The notes under the pieces: model-generated | Seen by the model: the letters and a program-made list of their open reading frames with translations, nothing else | What the model was told of the DNA's origin: nothing | Databases searched by the model: none | From: Hexactinellida sp. DTS-2022 | Taxonomy: Eukaryota; Porifera; Hexactinellida | Direction: 5' to 3' | NCBI GenBank assembly: GCA_028753945.1 | Contig: JAPNXP010000013.1 | Coordinates: forward strand, 2,170,001-2,234,000 | Length of the DNA stretch: 64,000 bases | Translations under genes and position numbers: made by a program | Shown: piece by piece, positions 54,856 to 64,000 of the stretch | Numbering within the stretch: the first letter of the stretch is position 1 | Layout of the letters: each line of letters opens with the position of its first letter

Positions 54856-57700
54856 ACCAACCTACTATTTATTAATTAATGAATTAATTAATTTAACACT
54901 ACTTCACAGCATAATCAATCATCTCTCCATATAGGTTACTAACAGGCAGTTATCAAGACATTTTATCTTTTTACTCTGCGAGAAGAATCGAGCTTGAACA
55001 TTGTACAAGCCAGAACAAGTAGTTCCTGTCCTGAATTTGTGTATTTTGATGGATTAGTTTTATATCCTTTACACGTTAGTTATGTGGTATATTTATTACA
55101 TCTTTCTGAAACTGTTACTCTGATATTTCCCATTAAATTTATTAATAACAGATATCAATGCATAATGTAGTGGCTAATCTTAATAACAGGGTGATAAAAG
55201 TTAATTTTAAATATAAATAGCTTTTATTTAGACAGAATTTTTATAATCAAAATGTAATCAGGGAGTAATAAGGTATGTATTGTAGCCAAACAAAGTGGTG
55301 AGAGAGAAATAAGATAATAAACTAGTAGTTAGATAAATTAGATATCGTGTTGCTTAGGAAGCTTTTTAAGCTTCCAGAATGTGTGCACTTGTCGCAAATT
55401 ACACAAATTTTATAAGCCTCCAGAATGAGTGCACTTGTCCCAAATTACTTTTTGAAAGTTTCATGACTCAGTTTTGTGCTACAATGATTTATAACTTACA
55501 ACTATAAATATTAAATACCACATTAAATATGCAAAAGTAATTACAGCTATAATGGTTTCTTCAGAAAGAGACTATATTGAATTCATTGAACAGATGCAAA
55601 AAGAATACGAGGGAAAAAAATGAGCATGATAGAAGAGACATGTAAGATGATTGATGAACATAAAGAGTATCTAGATATGAAAAGGGCGGAAAAGTAAATC
55701 GAAAAAAAGCATTTGAAAAAAATCAGAAAATTAAAACAAACGATAATACGATTGGGGATATGGATTCAGATTAAGTGTAGAATTATTTAATTAAAAGAAG
55801 AGTATTAGACTTTACTTTGTGTTTTTTTTTAGTTAATTCATAAGATTAATTAAAGTCGTGCTTTACTAGTATTTTAATTAATGGTATTTTTATATTAATT
55901 AATCTATAAGGGAAATGCGTATAGCTTGACTAGATTCTGTCTTTAGAGAGTTAAATCTTTCAATAATAAGAATTATAAATATGATGTATTGTAGCCAACA
56001 AAATGCTTTAGATAGAAATAATTTAAGATTTGCAAGCTATCTAATTTAGTAATCATTTTGGGAACCAGTTATCTCATTCTTGTAATCGGAACTTCGGAAG
56101 TAATAAATAACTAACGCATTCCATTTAATTAAGGAATTTGATTGAAGGATATAGGCTGTTGGTTCGGATTACATCAAATTTAATGATCAATGCAAATGAT
56201 ATTCGTGATTACTTCGTTGAGTCTTTCTATGATCAAAGATGTATAAACTTATAAACTATAAATAAATAGGTTACAGTTTAGGAATTATTTAATTAGGATG
56301 GTTTCAATGATTTATGTGTACGAGACGTTGACAGAAGAAATTCAGAATCAGCCGAAGAGCAGATCGAGCTGCCAAGATTCAGTCGAACAATTTTAACTAA
56401 TTGATTCTTGTAATTAAGAGCAGAGGATCCCTGGAGAATGAGAGAAGAGTATGGCAGGATGAGAGAAATGCTTTGAAAAGAAAAATTAGGTAGAAAATTA
56501 GAAAACTGCAAAACATGGAGACTTAGCTGGAGGGTTCCGAGAAGTGGAGGGATATCATTGGAAACTAAAATCATTACAATTAAATCTTTAAATTATGATA
56601 ATTAAAAGGGATAAATTATTGTATTCGAGAGTAAATTTAGATAAACAATTAATTTTATAATAAATTAATCTGTAAAGTGGAAAATTCTTTTCCACTACCA
56701 GCGCCTCAAAAGACCACAGTAGATTGGAAAAACAAATCCAGAATTTACTAGTTATACTAAGTCTCAAATTCACAATTTAATTAATTAAGTATAACATGAA
56801 ACAGTAAACTTATAGTAGAGTAGATAAAATTTTCCTTATATAGTTGCTCCTCAGAATACCACAGTCTAAAATTTTGGAATAGCACATTCATGGTGTATAG
56901 TGTATCACATAGGCGTCTCAAAGTACAACACAACAGTTCTACATCTCTTGTTTGGGTGATTTTAAAATTAAATTTCAGTTCTTAGAATGCATGTCATTCT
57001 CAGGTAATTTCCCTCAATATCTAGATAATAACTCATAACTTTTGAGAATCAAACGTGCAGAAACCTTTGACATTTCCAAGTCTTTGTGAATAATCAAAAT
57101 GAGTGTGGCTGTTGACATACCAACCCTCTTTTCTAGTGCCAGCAGGCTTATTCGTCTGTCTTCGTCCAAACGCTTTGAACTGCTTCAATGATTGCCTGAA
57201 TTTTTGAAAAATTCGGAATGTCAGGATGGGGGGCGTAATGGATGTTCTCAACACCATTCTCAAGTCGCACAATTCATCTAAAGTTTAAAGGCTTTTGACC
57301 AAACATTTATAGTATTCACGAATATTCTGCAACCTAGTCCACAGGTACCAAATTATCTTGCGTTTTCCTCCTTGCCCAACTCCCTTCAATGTAAAGCAAC
57401 AAATACAAGAAAATCACTAATCTGAACAATAGGCCTAGTAGTTATAAGCAATAATTTATATAATAACTAGCATATGCAGTAACGCTTGGAATGTGATATT
57501 AGGCTTTGCGCTATACAAACCATAAAATAAATTATGAAATTATTCTCATTATATATTTAACAACCCTTTAAAGTATACCTTACCATAGTATAATTACATT
57601 CTGAATTCAAACCCTAAACTAGATGTCAGCAGAAAAACAACTAAGATTATGTAGATCAATTAAGATTAATCTTGTTACAGGTACACAAATACTTACCTCC
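54856..57700. other. AT-rich region, no gene recognised
   Basis: Very AT-rich. A short direct repeat (CCAGAATG-GTGCACTTGTC) occurs at about 55374 and 55418. Short lysine-rich frames near 55551-55770 are broken and unrecognised. Frames at 56293-56574 and 57033-57272 (minus) have no known motifs. Confidence 0.4.
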
Positions 57701-58814
57701 ATCGCTTTACAGAAACAAAAATATCTTTAAATTTTAATTCGTTTACGCAGGCAGAATACAATTTGAATGGATCAAATTGCTGGTAATACAGCTGAGCTCT
57801 CTTTGGATATAGGTATGATAATGGTCAGTAGTGTAAGGACTATGTACGTACCAAATATAATGTATGCAGTAAAATAGAAAGTTATAAATTTCGAGGGTTG
57901 TACATAATACTTGATAAGTGAATCAAATAAATTAAATACAAATACAAAAGATAGATTAATGCAATTCGAAGGCAAGATAGTTATAGTTAATGAAGTAATA
58001 ATAGAATCTATAGCTTCACTATTTCTGTTCAACGTTGAGGTGATGCTAATAATAGCAAAGAATCTATGAGAAAATAGTTGAATCCCCTTGAAACCAAGGT
58101 GAACATCCAAATTTGAAAAGATATTAATGATTTTTCGGCTTTGAAACGATAATACGAGTTTACGATTGACATCCTCCAAAAAACTAAGAGAAAAATAATT
58201 TATAGAAGTAATATTCTAAATCTTATATATTAAATTACAATAGTTTTGTATATTTGTTTGTTTGTTCAGAATTGATTGAGGAACTAGTAATAGCTACACC
58301 CATGAAATTTGGCAGGGGATTAGGAAATACTGTATTTAGAATACAATTTCAGATTTCTAAGAAAAATATTCACATCTTCCCACCCTAAAGGTGCAAAAAC
58401 TTCAGCCTATTAAATTCGATTGTTTTCCAGTATGGAATAGCAGCTAGCATTCAATTAATATACGTGAAAGAATATTTAGTGTCTCTATCAATTGTTAGTG
58501 TGCATTATAGAATGCATATCTGATAGAGTGATTTAATTGGTCGAGAGGAAATTCATTAATTCAATCCGTCTGTCTAACCATAGATTTCTAACAATATATA
58601 TACAGTAGTGTCTATTTGATATTCAAATAATACCAATCAATTTAAATAACTTCTCCACAGCTAAAAGTTAGGAGTCGGTTTATTATTATACACGGACAAG
58701 CTTTGATAGCTAGAATAATGTCAGTTCTAAATATTCAACAATACCGGCGCTGATTAGTATTTACCAATTACACCCATCCTTTGGTAAAAAAACGTGATGT
58801 AGGAAGGGGTTATA
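57701..58814. other. AT-rich region with an unrecognised hydrophobic frame
   Basis: The minus-strand frame 57772-58179 (135 codons, no ATG start; acceptor-like TTTTTTGGAG at its upstream end) contains hydrophobic stretches such as FYFTAYIIFGTYIVLTLLT. It could be an exon of a membrane protein, but nothing identifies the family. Confidence 0.25.
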
Positions 58815-59143
58815 CCTTATTATAGAAAATTAACACGAATTTCTCCAAATCGCGTTAATCTCCTTCGCGATAATTTCATGGAGCGTAAATTTCCATGACC
58901 TTAATTTCCTGCTATTTAGCAAAACTATACAATGGATGGACAAACTTCCGAGCTACATATTTTCAGATGTGCAACTAGGTTGAGAGGATATACCATGTCT
59001 ATCAAGTAGATTGGAAGCCTATTTGGGCACAATAAATAGTATTTAATCAGGAGATTAATAATCCTGAATTTTTTTAATGTAATTGAAAATGTTCAGCTCC
59101 AATTCGCGAAAATTTCATGGCGCGTTAATTTCCTATAATAAGG
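58815..59143. mobile_element. MITE family D, second copy, TA target duplication
   Basis: Ends CCTTATTATAG and CTATAATAAGG with TA on both sides (58813-58814, 59144-59145); body matches 30844-31194. Confidence 0.85.
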
Positions 59144-59177
59144 TAATCTTTGGTTAATCCTTCGATACAAAACCGAC

Positions 59178-59300
59178 ATTTAAATAATAGGAGCCTAGAT
59201 TCAGATTGAACTCAATAAGCACATACATTGCTCAATTTGTATTACGCCTATTGGAGTATGTGTTTATATACAAGTGGCATTTAATTTGAAAGGCATGTGT
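59178..59300. repeat. Degenerate copy of the 184-bp hAT MITE family
   Basis: AGGAGCCTAGATTCAGATTGAACTC and TCAATTTGTATTACGCCTAT resemble the middle of 16217-16400. Termini are lost. Confidence 0.45.
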
Positions 59301-59564
59301 TTGAATACAAGCGAGGGAAGCAGGCCGGAGAGCAAGTTGTAAGAATACGCGTGACGCGGACGAGCAGCATGTAAATATTATTGTGCCAAGTTTGGACAAC
59401 GAGAAAACTTCAAGAATAGAGGGGTTAATCAAAATAGGAAGCATGCAATGAACATATAAGTTAATTAAGATCAAGAAGAGGCGAGTCAAGATTAGGAAAG
59501 ATAAATAGTTGCATCAATGGAGAAGTTCGGAAATAAATGTAATGGGTTAATTTATAGGTACATT

Positions 59565-59732
59565 CAACTCCGCATAATAGAGCCACAAGTTAATCGGTTT
59601 CTCCGCTTAATTGGGTCAAAGTTTCACAGGATTTATAGGACATAATTACAGTTTGGGTTACAATATTTTCGGTTAATCGGTTTCTCCGCTTAAGCGCTTA
59701 ACAACCTGGTCCCGAGGTGGCTCTATTAAGCG
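59565..59732. repeat. pogo-type MITE, degenerate
   Basis: AACTCCGCATAATAGAGCCAC is mirrored by GTGGCTCTATTAAGCGAAG; GGTTTCTCCGCTTAA repeats twice internally. Related in style to 22859-23351. Confidence 0.55.
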
Positions 59733-60297
59733 AAGCCACCATAGGCGTCGTAAATGCAAAGGTGAATCATTCGGGCCGCCCGGAAATTCCGGGTAATGTC
59801 CGGGTATACTCCGGATACAGTCTTAGTAGCATAGGGGCAACCCTTCCGTGCCGCCCGGAGATTTGAGTAAATTATTATTAATTCCATTTTTCTGAAAGTT
59901 AATCCGGGAGAAAAAAGTATAAAATTAAAAATGAAATCGTTATATAGTTGAAATGCATACCATACAGTCCGGAAATTTGTGAGAATAACTATTTAAAATA
60001 TTTCTGAAGTCTGAATTATTTATACATGTGCCATAATCACAATTAATTAGTATCTATCAAGACATTAGTAATCTATTTTGCGCCCATCTTTATGTATAAC
60101 TTCTTGACACCTTTTGTGCATTGAAGCATTCAATAACGCCCGAAATTCTTGAAGCTTACTGGGGCTTCAAGAAATTCAGGGGTTATTGAAATCCAAATTG
60201 AAAATATTTCATCTCTTAGCAACATATTGGTTCCAGGGTCACTTTATATTGAGCTTATAATTCATCCAACCGAATACATTCCGATTAGAGCCGAGCG
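59733..60297. other. Intergenic, nothing recognised
   Basis: No coding motifs. CCGCCCGGA-like motifs occur near 59780 and 59850. Confidence 0.4.
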
Positions 60298-60535
60298 ATA
60301 AGACACGAACACGACACGAACACGACACGAACACGAACACGACACGAACACGACAGGAACACGAACACGACACGACACGAATTCGTGTTCGTGTCGTGTT
60401 AGACCAAAGTTTTCGTGTTCGTGTCGTGTTCGTGTTCAAGGTTTATGTCTCGTGTCGTGTTCGTGTCGTGTTGTGCCAAAACTTTCGTGTTCGTGTCGTT
60501 TTCGTGTTCAAAGTTCATGTATCTTGATCGTCTTC
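60298..60535. repeat. Minisatellite of ACACGACACGA / TCGTGTCGTGT units, inverted halves
   Basis: Units read ACACGAACACGACACGA up to an EcoRI-like centre GAATTC at about 60377-60382, then switch to the complementary TCGTGTTCGTGTCGTGTT. Another block with the second orientation lies at 60862-60990. The whole is a large potential hairpin. Confidence 0.85.
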
Positions 60536-60861
60536 GTGTGGTGTTGGGTTAAAATTCATCGAGGTTTTGTTATTAAAATTATACAATACTTGTGGTATTC
60601 AAGTTATTGCATTGTATTCCTATCTCACTTTTGTGTTCCCGTTAAATTGTTGTTCAACCACAATTGCTTTCTTATATTGTCACTAGTATTTGAGACAATT
60701 CTTCCATATTGCGTTCATAACTTAGACCGTGGTCCACGCTTCGACTTATTTACATTCAAATATAATTATGAATGTTATGATTTCTTAATTTATATATATT
60801 AATTTGATTTTTCAAAACTATGTATTCGGTGTCCGAGTTTCGAGTTTTTTATTGATATTCG

Positions 60862-60990
60862 TGATACGTGTTTCGTGTTCGTGTTTCGTGTTTCGTGTTT
60901 CGTATTTCGTGTTCGTGTCGTGTTCTGTTTGTGTGGCGAATTTCGTGTTCGTGTCGTGTTCGTGTCATATGATTCGTGTTCGTGTTAGTG
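60862..60990. repeat. Second CGTGTTCGTGTCGTGTT minisatellite block
   Basis: Same unit as the right half of 60298-60535, with GTTTCGTGTTTCGT variants, about 330 bp further on. Confidence 0.85.
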
Positions 60991-60999
60991 TAAAAGACA

Positions 61000-62335
61000 A
61001 ATTTCAACACGACGCTCACCTCTAATTCCGATGGGATTCAAGTCTTGGCTCAGATTAGGCGATTAAACGGATTTTCGGACAAATAAATCCCATTCAAAAT
61101 TTCACCATTTTGCATGTGTGCATGCATAGGAACAATGTCCTCCACTAAAAACTAGAAAGCCGGGTCTAGGTTCTCTGAATAAATTTCGATATTACGGAAA
61201 TCAATAAGACAATAGGCCCAATCTAGATACGTGTGTATTGTTATACCTTAATCAGAATTGATTAAGACTATTGTAATTCGCTTGATCAACATGAGTTTTC
61301 TATTGGGCGAGCTGAGTAGGTCAAATTAACCAAAGATCTTTAGGGCTACCGTATTAGATTCTATGAAAAATATTAGCTTATTGGGGGGTTGTCCCAATTA
61401 AGCGGATTTCACTGTATTTGACAAGGAAATAAAATAAGATTGAGCTTAATGCTGTTTCTAACAATAGCATATTATATCATTATTCTCCGAAGATTTGAAG
61501 TCAATCGGACATATTGATTTGGAGTGGCAGGAAACAAAATCTAATTTTAACCTTCCGAACATATAGAAACCAAATTATCGACCCCAGATAAAACGAAAAT
61601 TCACTCGAATCGAATGCAATCACTTTGAATACTAGTTAGTATGTCTTGAGTTAAGTAGACAGAAGCTATTAGAATTGATTTGAGTACTTAGCTTGTTTAC
61701 ACGAGTCGATTTGATCAGTTATTTTGAAATTCTGTCATAATAGTAGTGGGAGGTCTAATACATAAATTCGAACTGGAGAGCTAATATACTAGTAATACAG
61801 GGGCAAGACCTATTTCTTCATCCAACTGCTCTGTTGACCTGCCAAGGTGATGATGCAGCAAATATTTTGCTTATATATGCAGCTAGTCGAGACATTTAAT
61901 CCCTTTTTGAATGCAAAGATATAATTTTTGTTTTTATGTTATATCATTGTGCTTTTCTACCTTCTAAAGAACTATGTAAACAAAGCACACTGTCAATTAC
62001 AAAGTTATTGCAATAATCTAAGTTTAGATATTGCTTTATTATAAAGGGTGCATATAAAAATTGACTTTCCATGCTGCCCTTACAATGTCGATTTTCAAAG
62101 GGCTGGAAGAAGTCCGATTGAACTGAAATTTTCAGGGCCGCCTAGTACATATAGCATCTGCTCGAAAACACTCTAATCACATTACGGGAATTGAATACAG
62201 AGTGGATATAAGAAATTCGCATCAATAGTTACTAATTGCATCTTATCTAAGAAAGTCACAAATGTAATAGCACAGTTGTTGGTCGTGAAAATTCAAAATT
62301 ATGGGTCTGGCCCAGAGAAGTTCGAGTCTTGAAAG
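61000..62335. other. Intergenic with a lone pogo-type end
   Basis: TGTCCCAATTAAGCGGATTTCACTG followed by TA at about 61388-61414 matches the right end of 22859-23351; its left end is not recognised. No gene. Confidence 0.45.
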
Positions 62336-62337
62336 AA

Positions 62338-62402
62338 AGTACACACCTGCCATGAAATTATGACGACATTGTCACATTTTTGAAAGTGTGAAAATCCACC
62401 CA
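62338..62402 (-). repeat. Repeat family A, end fragment
   Basis: ATTATGACGACATTGTCACATT and flanks match the distal end of the 11985-12312 copy. Confidence 0.5.
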
Positions 62403-62448
62403 ATTGTTTATTACTCAAACAGAGATAGAAAATTTAATAAAATATGTA

Positions 62449-64000
62449 CAGTCAAAGCCCGCAAAACGGGGCACCTCGGGACCGGAGGTTGGGCGCCCCG
62501 TTTTGGGGGAGCGCCCCGTTTTGAGGGAGGTCGTCTCGTATGTGTGTTCTTAAGAAATACATGAACAGTATACATTACAGGATACAATTCTAACTTAACA
62601 AGCATTCCTACACTGTTTATGGACACACATAGTAGTCGGTGATTCGAGTCTGTTTTTGCTCAGCTAACCGTCTGCCGGCCACGATCTCCTGGTAGTGGTT
62701 CAGGTCGACCGGGGAGGACAGGACCTGCTCATCCCCGCGGGCCATGGCGTACAGCTGGATTATTTTCACAGCCTCCATGACGGCTTTGGAAGTGGGAATC
62801 GAGATCTGAGCCTCATCATCCGATTTGTCCTCCTCCGCATCCAGACCAGCCTTGACCATGAGCCCCTGCCCTGCGATCCTCTGCGCCTCAGCATCGATGG
62901 CGTCAGAAGCTTCGATAAACAAGTCCTCTGCCTTCGCGATGGGTGGGAATATGTTGTTGTCTTCCATCTCGGCAGCGCTCAGAGCCAGTTCCTCAGTATC
63001 ACCGGCCGCGAGTTCAGGGAGGGGCAGATCGGCCGTGACAGCCGCCGTTCCGGTGTCATCCGTACCTTTGAAGCCGCACTTTGCGAAGCACTTGGAGATA
63101 GTTCTAGGGTTCACTTTGTACCAGGCACGGAAGAGCCACACGATGGCCAAGGCGATGGTGACGTCCTTCAGGGGATTGCACATGATGTCGTTTTTCACCT
63201 TGTGCATGATGTGGGAGTGGAGGCTCTGCCTGTAGTACAACTTGAAGGCCTGGATGATCCCAGCATCCATGGGTTGGAGCTGTGATGTTGTGTTGGCTGG
63301 GAAAAAGGCGATCTGTGTGGCCTTCAAACGCTTGATCTGAGCATCGTCGATCCTGTGCACCGACGCGTTGTCCATGAGCAGCAGCACCTTTCTTCCCTGA
63401 GAGTGTTTGTGAGAATCGAACTCTTTGATCCACTCTTTGAACAGTGGGATGGTCATCCAGGCCTTTCCTTGACTGCGGTACGTCACCGGGAGTTTGCTCT
63501 TGTCGGCTCCCTTCAGGGCTCGCGGGTTCTCACTCTTCCAGATCATCAGAGGTTTCTCCTTCTCTCCCATCCAGGAAGCCGTTAACAGGAGGGTGAGGCG
63601 CTTTTTGTACTGCTTTACGCCGTGGGCATCGTCTCCAGGCATAGTCAGAGAGCGGTTGGAAGACTGTAAGAAGAACAGTCCCGTTTCATCGCAGTTGAAT
63701 ACATCGGACTCTTTGTAGTCCTTGATAATCTCCGGGAGGCGCACTGTCTTCCAGTCGGCCACGAGGATGGGGTCGACTGCTGCTGCTTCTCCGCACAGAG
63801 CCTTTCCGACGATGTCGTGGCGCTGCTTCACCCGGCTGAGCCACCCCTCAGAAGCCGAGAAGTCAGCGATGCCCTTTTTCTCGGCTTCCTCCAGCGCTAG
63901 AGTGCGCAACACGGGACCGGTCACCACCAGTCCGCGGTCTCTAGCCATCCTCAGGAACTCCACCACAACCTTCTTGATGTCCTCGTACTGTAGCTTCGGG
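62449..64000 (-). mobile_element. Tigger/pogo transposon, partial (runs off right edge)
   Basis: The end is CAGTCAAAGCCCGCAAAACG at 62449, next to TA at 62447-62448, the usual Tc1/mariner-pogo target. An inner palindrome GGGCGCCCCGTTTTG is repeated. The other end lies beyond the window. Confidence 0.85.
62617..64000 (-). CDS. Tigger-type transposase (intact as far as seen, 5' end outside window)
   Basis: The frame is open from the window edge to the stop at 62617, about 460 codons. It opens within a CENP-B-type helix-turn-helix (GPVLRTLALEEAEKKG, then ASEGWLSRVKQRHDI). It continues into the DDE/D nuclease domain: FNCDETGLFF (first D), VLLLMDNASVH (second D) and TSQLQPMDAGII (third D, 34 residues between the last two). 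This is the DDD arrangement of pogo/Tigger elements that cut and paste at TA. An acidic tail and TRITDYYVCP end the protein. No stop or frameshift is present and the gene is strikingly GC-rich against an AT-rich background, which suggests recent arrival. An element end lies 168 bp downstream of the stop. Confidence 0.92.
   Translation of the reverse strand, partial: PKLQYEDIKKVVVEFLRMARDRGLVVTGPVLRTLALEEAEKKGIADFSASEGWLSRVKQRHDIVGKALCGEAAAVDPILVADWKTVRLPEIIKDYKESDVFNCDETGLFFLQSSNRSLTMPGDDAHGVKQYKKRLTLLLTASWMGEKEKPLMIWKSENPRALKGADKSKLPVTYRSQGKAWMTIPLFKEWIKEFDSHKHSQGRKVLLLMDNASVHRIDDAQIKRLKATQIAFFPANTTSQLQPMDAGIIQAFKLYYRQSLHSHIMHKVKNDIMCNPLKDVTIALAIVWLFRAWYKVNPRTISKCFAKCGFKGTDDTGTAAVTADLPLPELAAGDTEELALSAAEMEDNNIFPPIAKAEDLFIEASDAIDAEAQRIAGQGLMVKAGLDAEEDKSDDEAQISIPTSKAVMEAVKIIQLYAMARGDEQVLSSPVDLNHYQEIVAGRRLAEQKQTRITDYYVCP

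Noticed and set aside
57772..58179. Membrane-protein exon, perhaps chemoreceptor-like
   Set aside because: Hydrophobic stretches in AT-rich DNA are common by chance; no ATG start, no diagnostic motif, no convincing splice partner.
62695..63718. Long plus-strand open frames opposite the Tigger transposase
   Set aside because: They are antisense by-products of the GC-rich transposase gene; none has recognisable motifs.

Overview
This is a eukaryotic, almost certainly metazoan, nuclear window: it is AT-rich, has GT-AG introns and AATAAA signals, and contains animal-type genes (creatine kinase, a SHARPIN-like protein, THAP domains). The exact animal group cannot be fixed from the sequence; an early-branching or marine invertebrate is my guess. 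The window is dominated by transposons of many superfamilies, mostly broken and nested in one another. I see no tRNA, rRNA, CRISPR array or bacterial operon.

Only two host-type genes look intact. One is a SHARPIN-like protein with a PH-like and a ubiquitin-like domain (6701-7705, minus). The other is an intronless two-domain creatine kinase with a fatty-acylation-type N-terminus (23801-26092, plus). A third intact reading frame, at the right edge (62617-64000, minus), is a GC-rich Tigger/pogo transposase that runs out of the window.

Layout. 1-6600: Harbinger fragment, broken Ty3-type retrotransposon split by an 870-bp foldback element, and an intronless P-element-like pseudogene. 6700-13300: SHARPIN-like gene, then MITEs and hAT-type elements. 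13500-22270: a THAP fragment, then a 7.98-kb element whose ~235-bp inverted termini begin exactly with CACAGTG and which carries a frameshifted RAG1/Transib-type transposase (19895-22009). Nested in it are an hAT MITE, a P-type element carrying a RING-finger fragment, and a Harbinger-type MITE. 22860-26130: Tigger MITE and creatine kinase. 27100-30700: hAT MITEs and a recurrent repeat (family A). 30758-39262: a Harbinger element (Myb-like protein plus DDE nuclease, both broken) into which a 4.9-kb P-like element with seven recognisable exons has inserted. 39800-41400: LINE fragment. 41670-44160: hAT MITEs and a repeat copy. 44790-48800: DIRS-type retroelement split by two hAT elements. 48900-54450: MITEs, a 740-bp minisatellite, a Ginger-like GPY/F plus OTU remnant, more hAT MITEs. 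54660-54855: a candidate structured RNA. 55000-62400: AT-rich sequence with MITEs and a minisatellite.

The most notable item is the RAG1/Transib-type transposon with RSS-heptamer-like ends. Next are the 530-bp identical tract shared by the two creatine kinase domains, the SHARPIN-like gene, and the RING fragment inside a P-type element. All family assignments come from reading motifs by eye; no database search was run.
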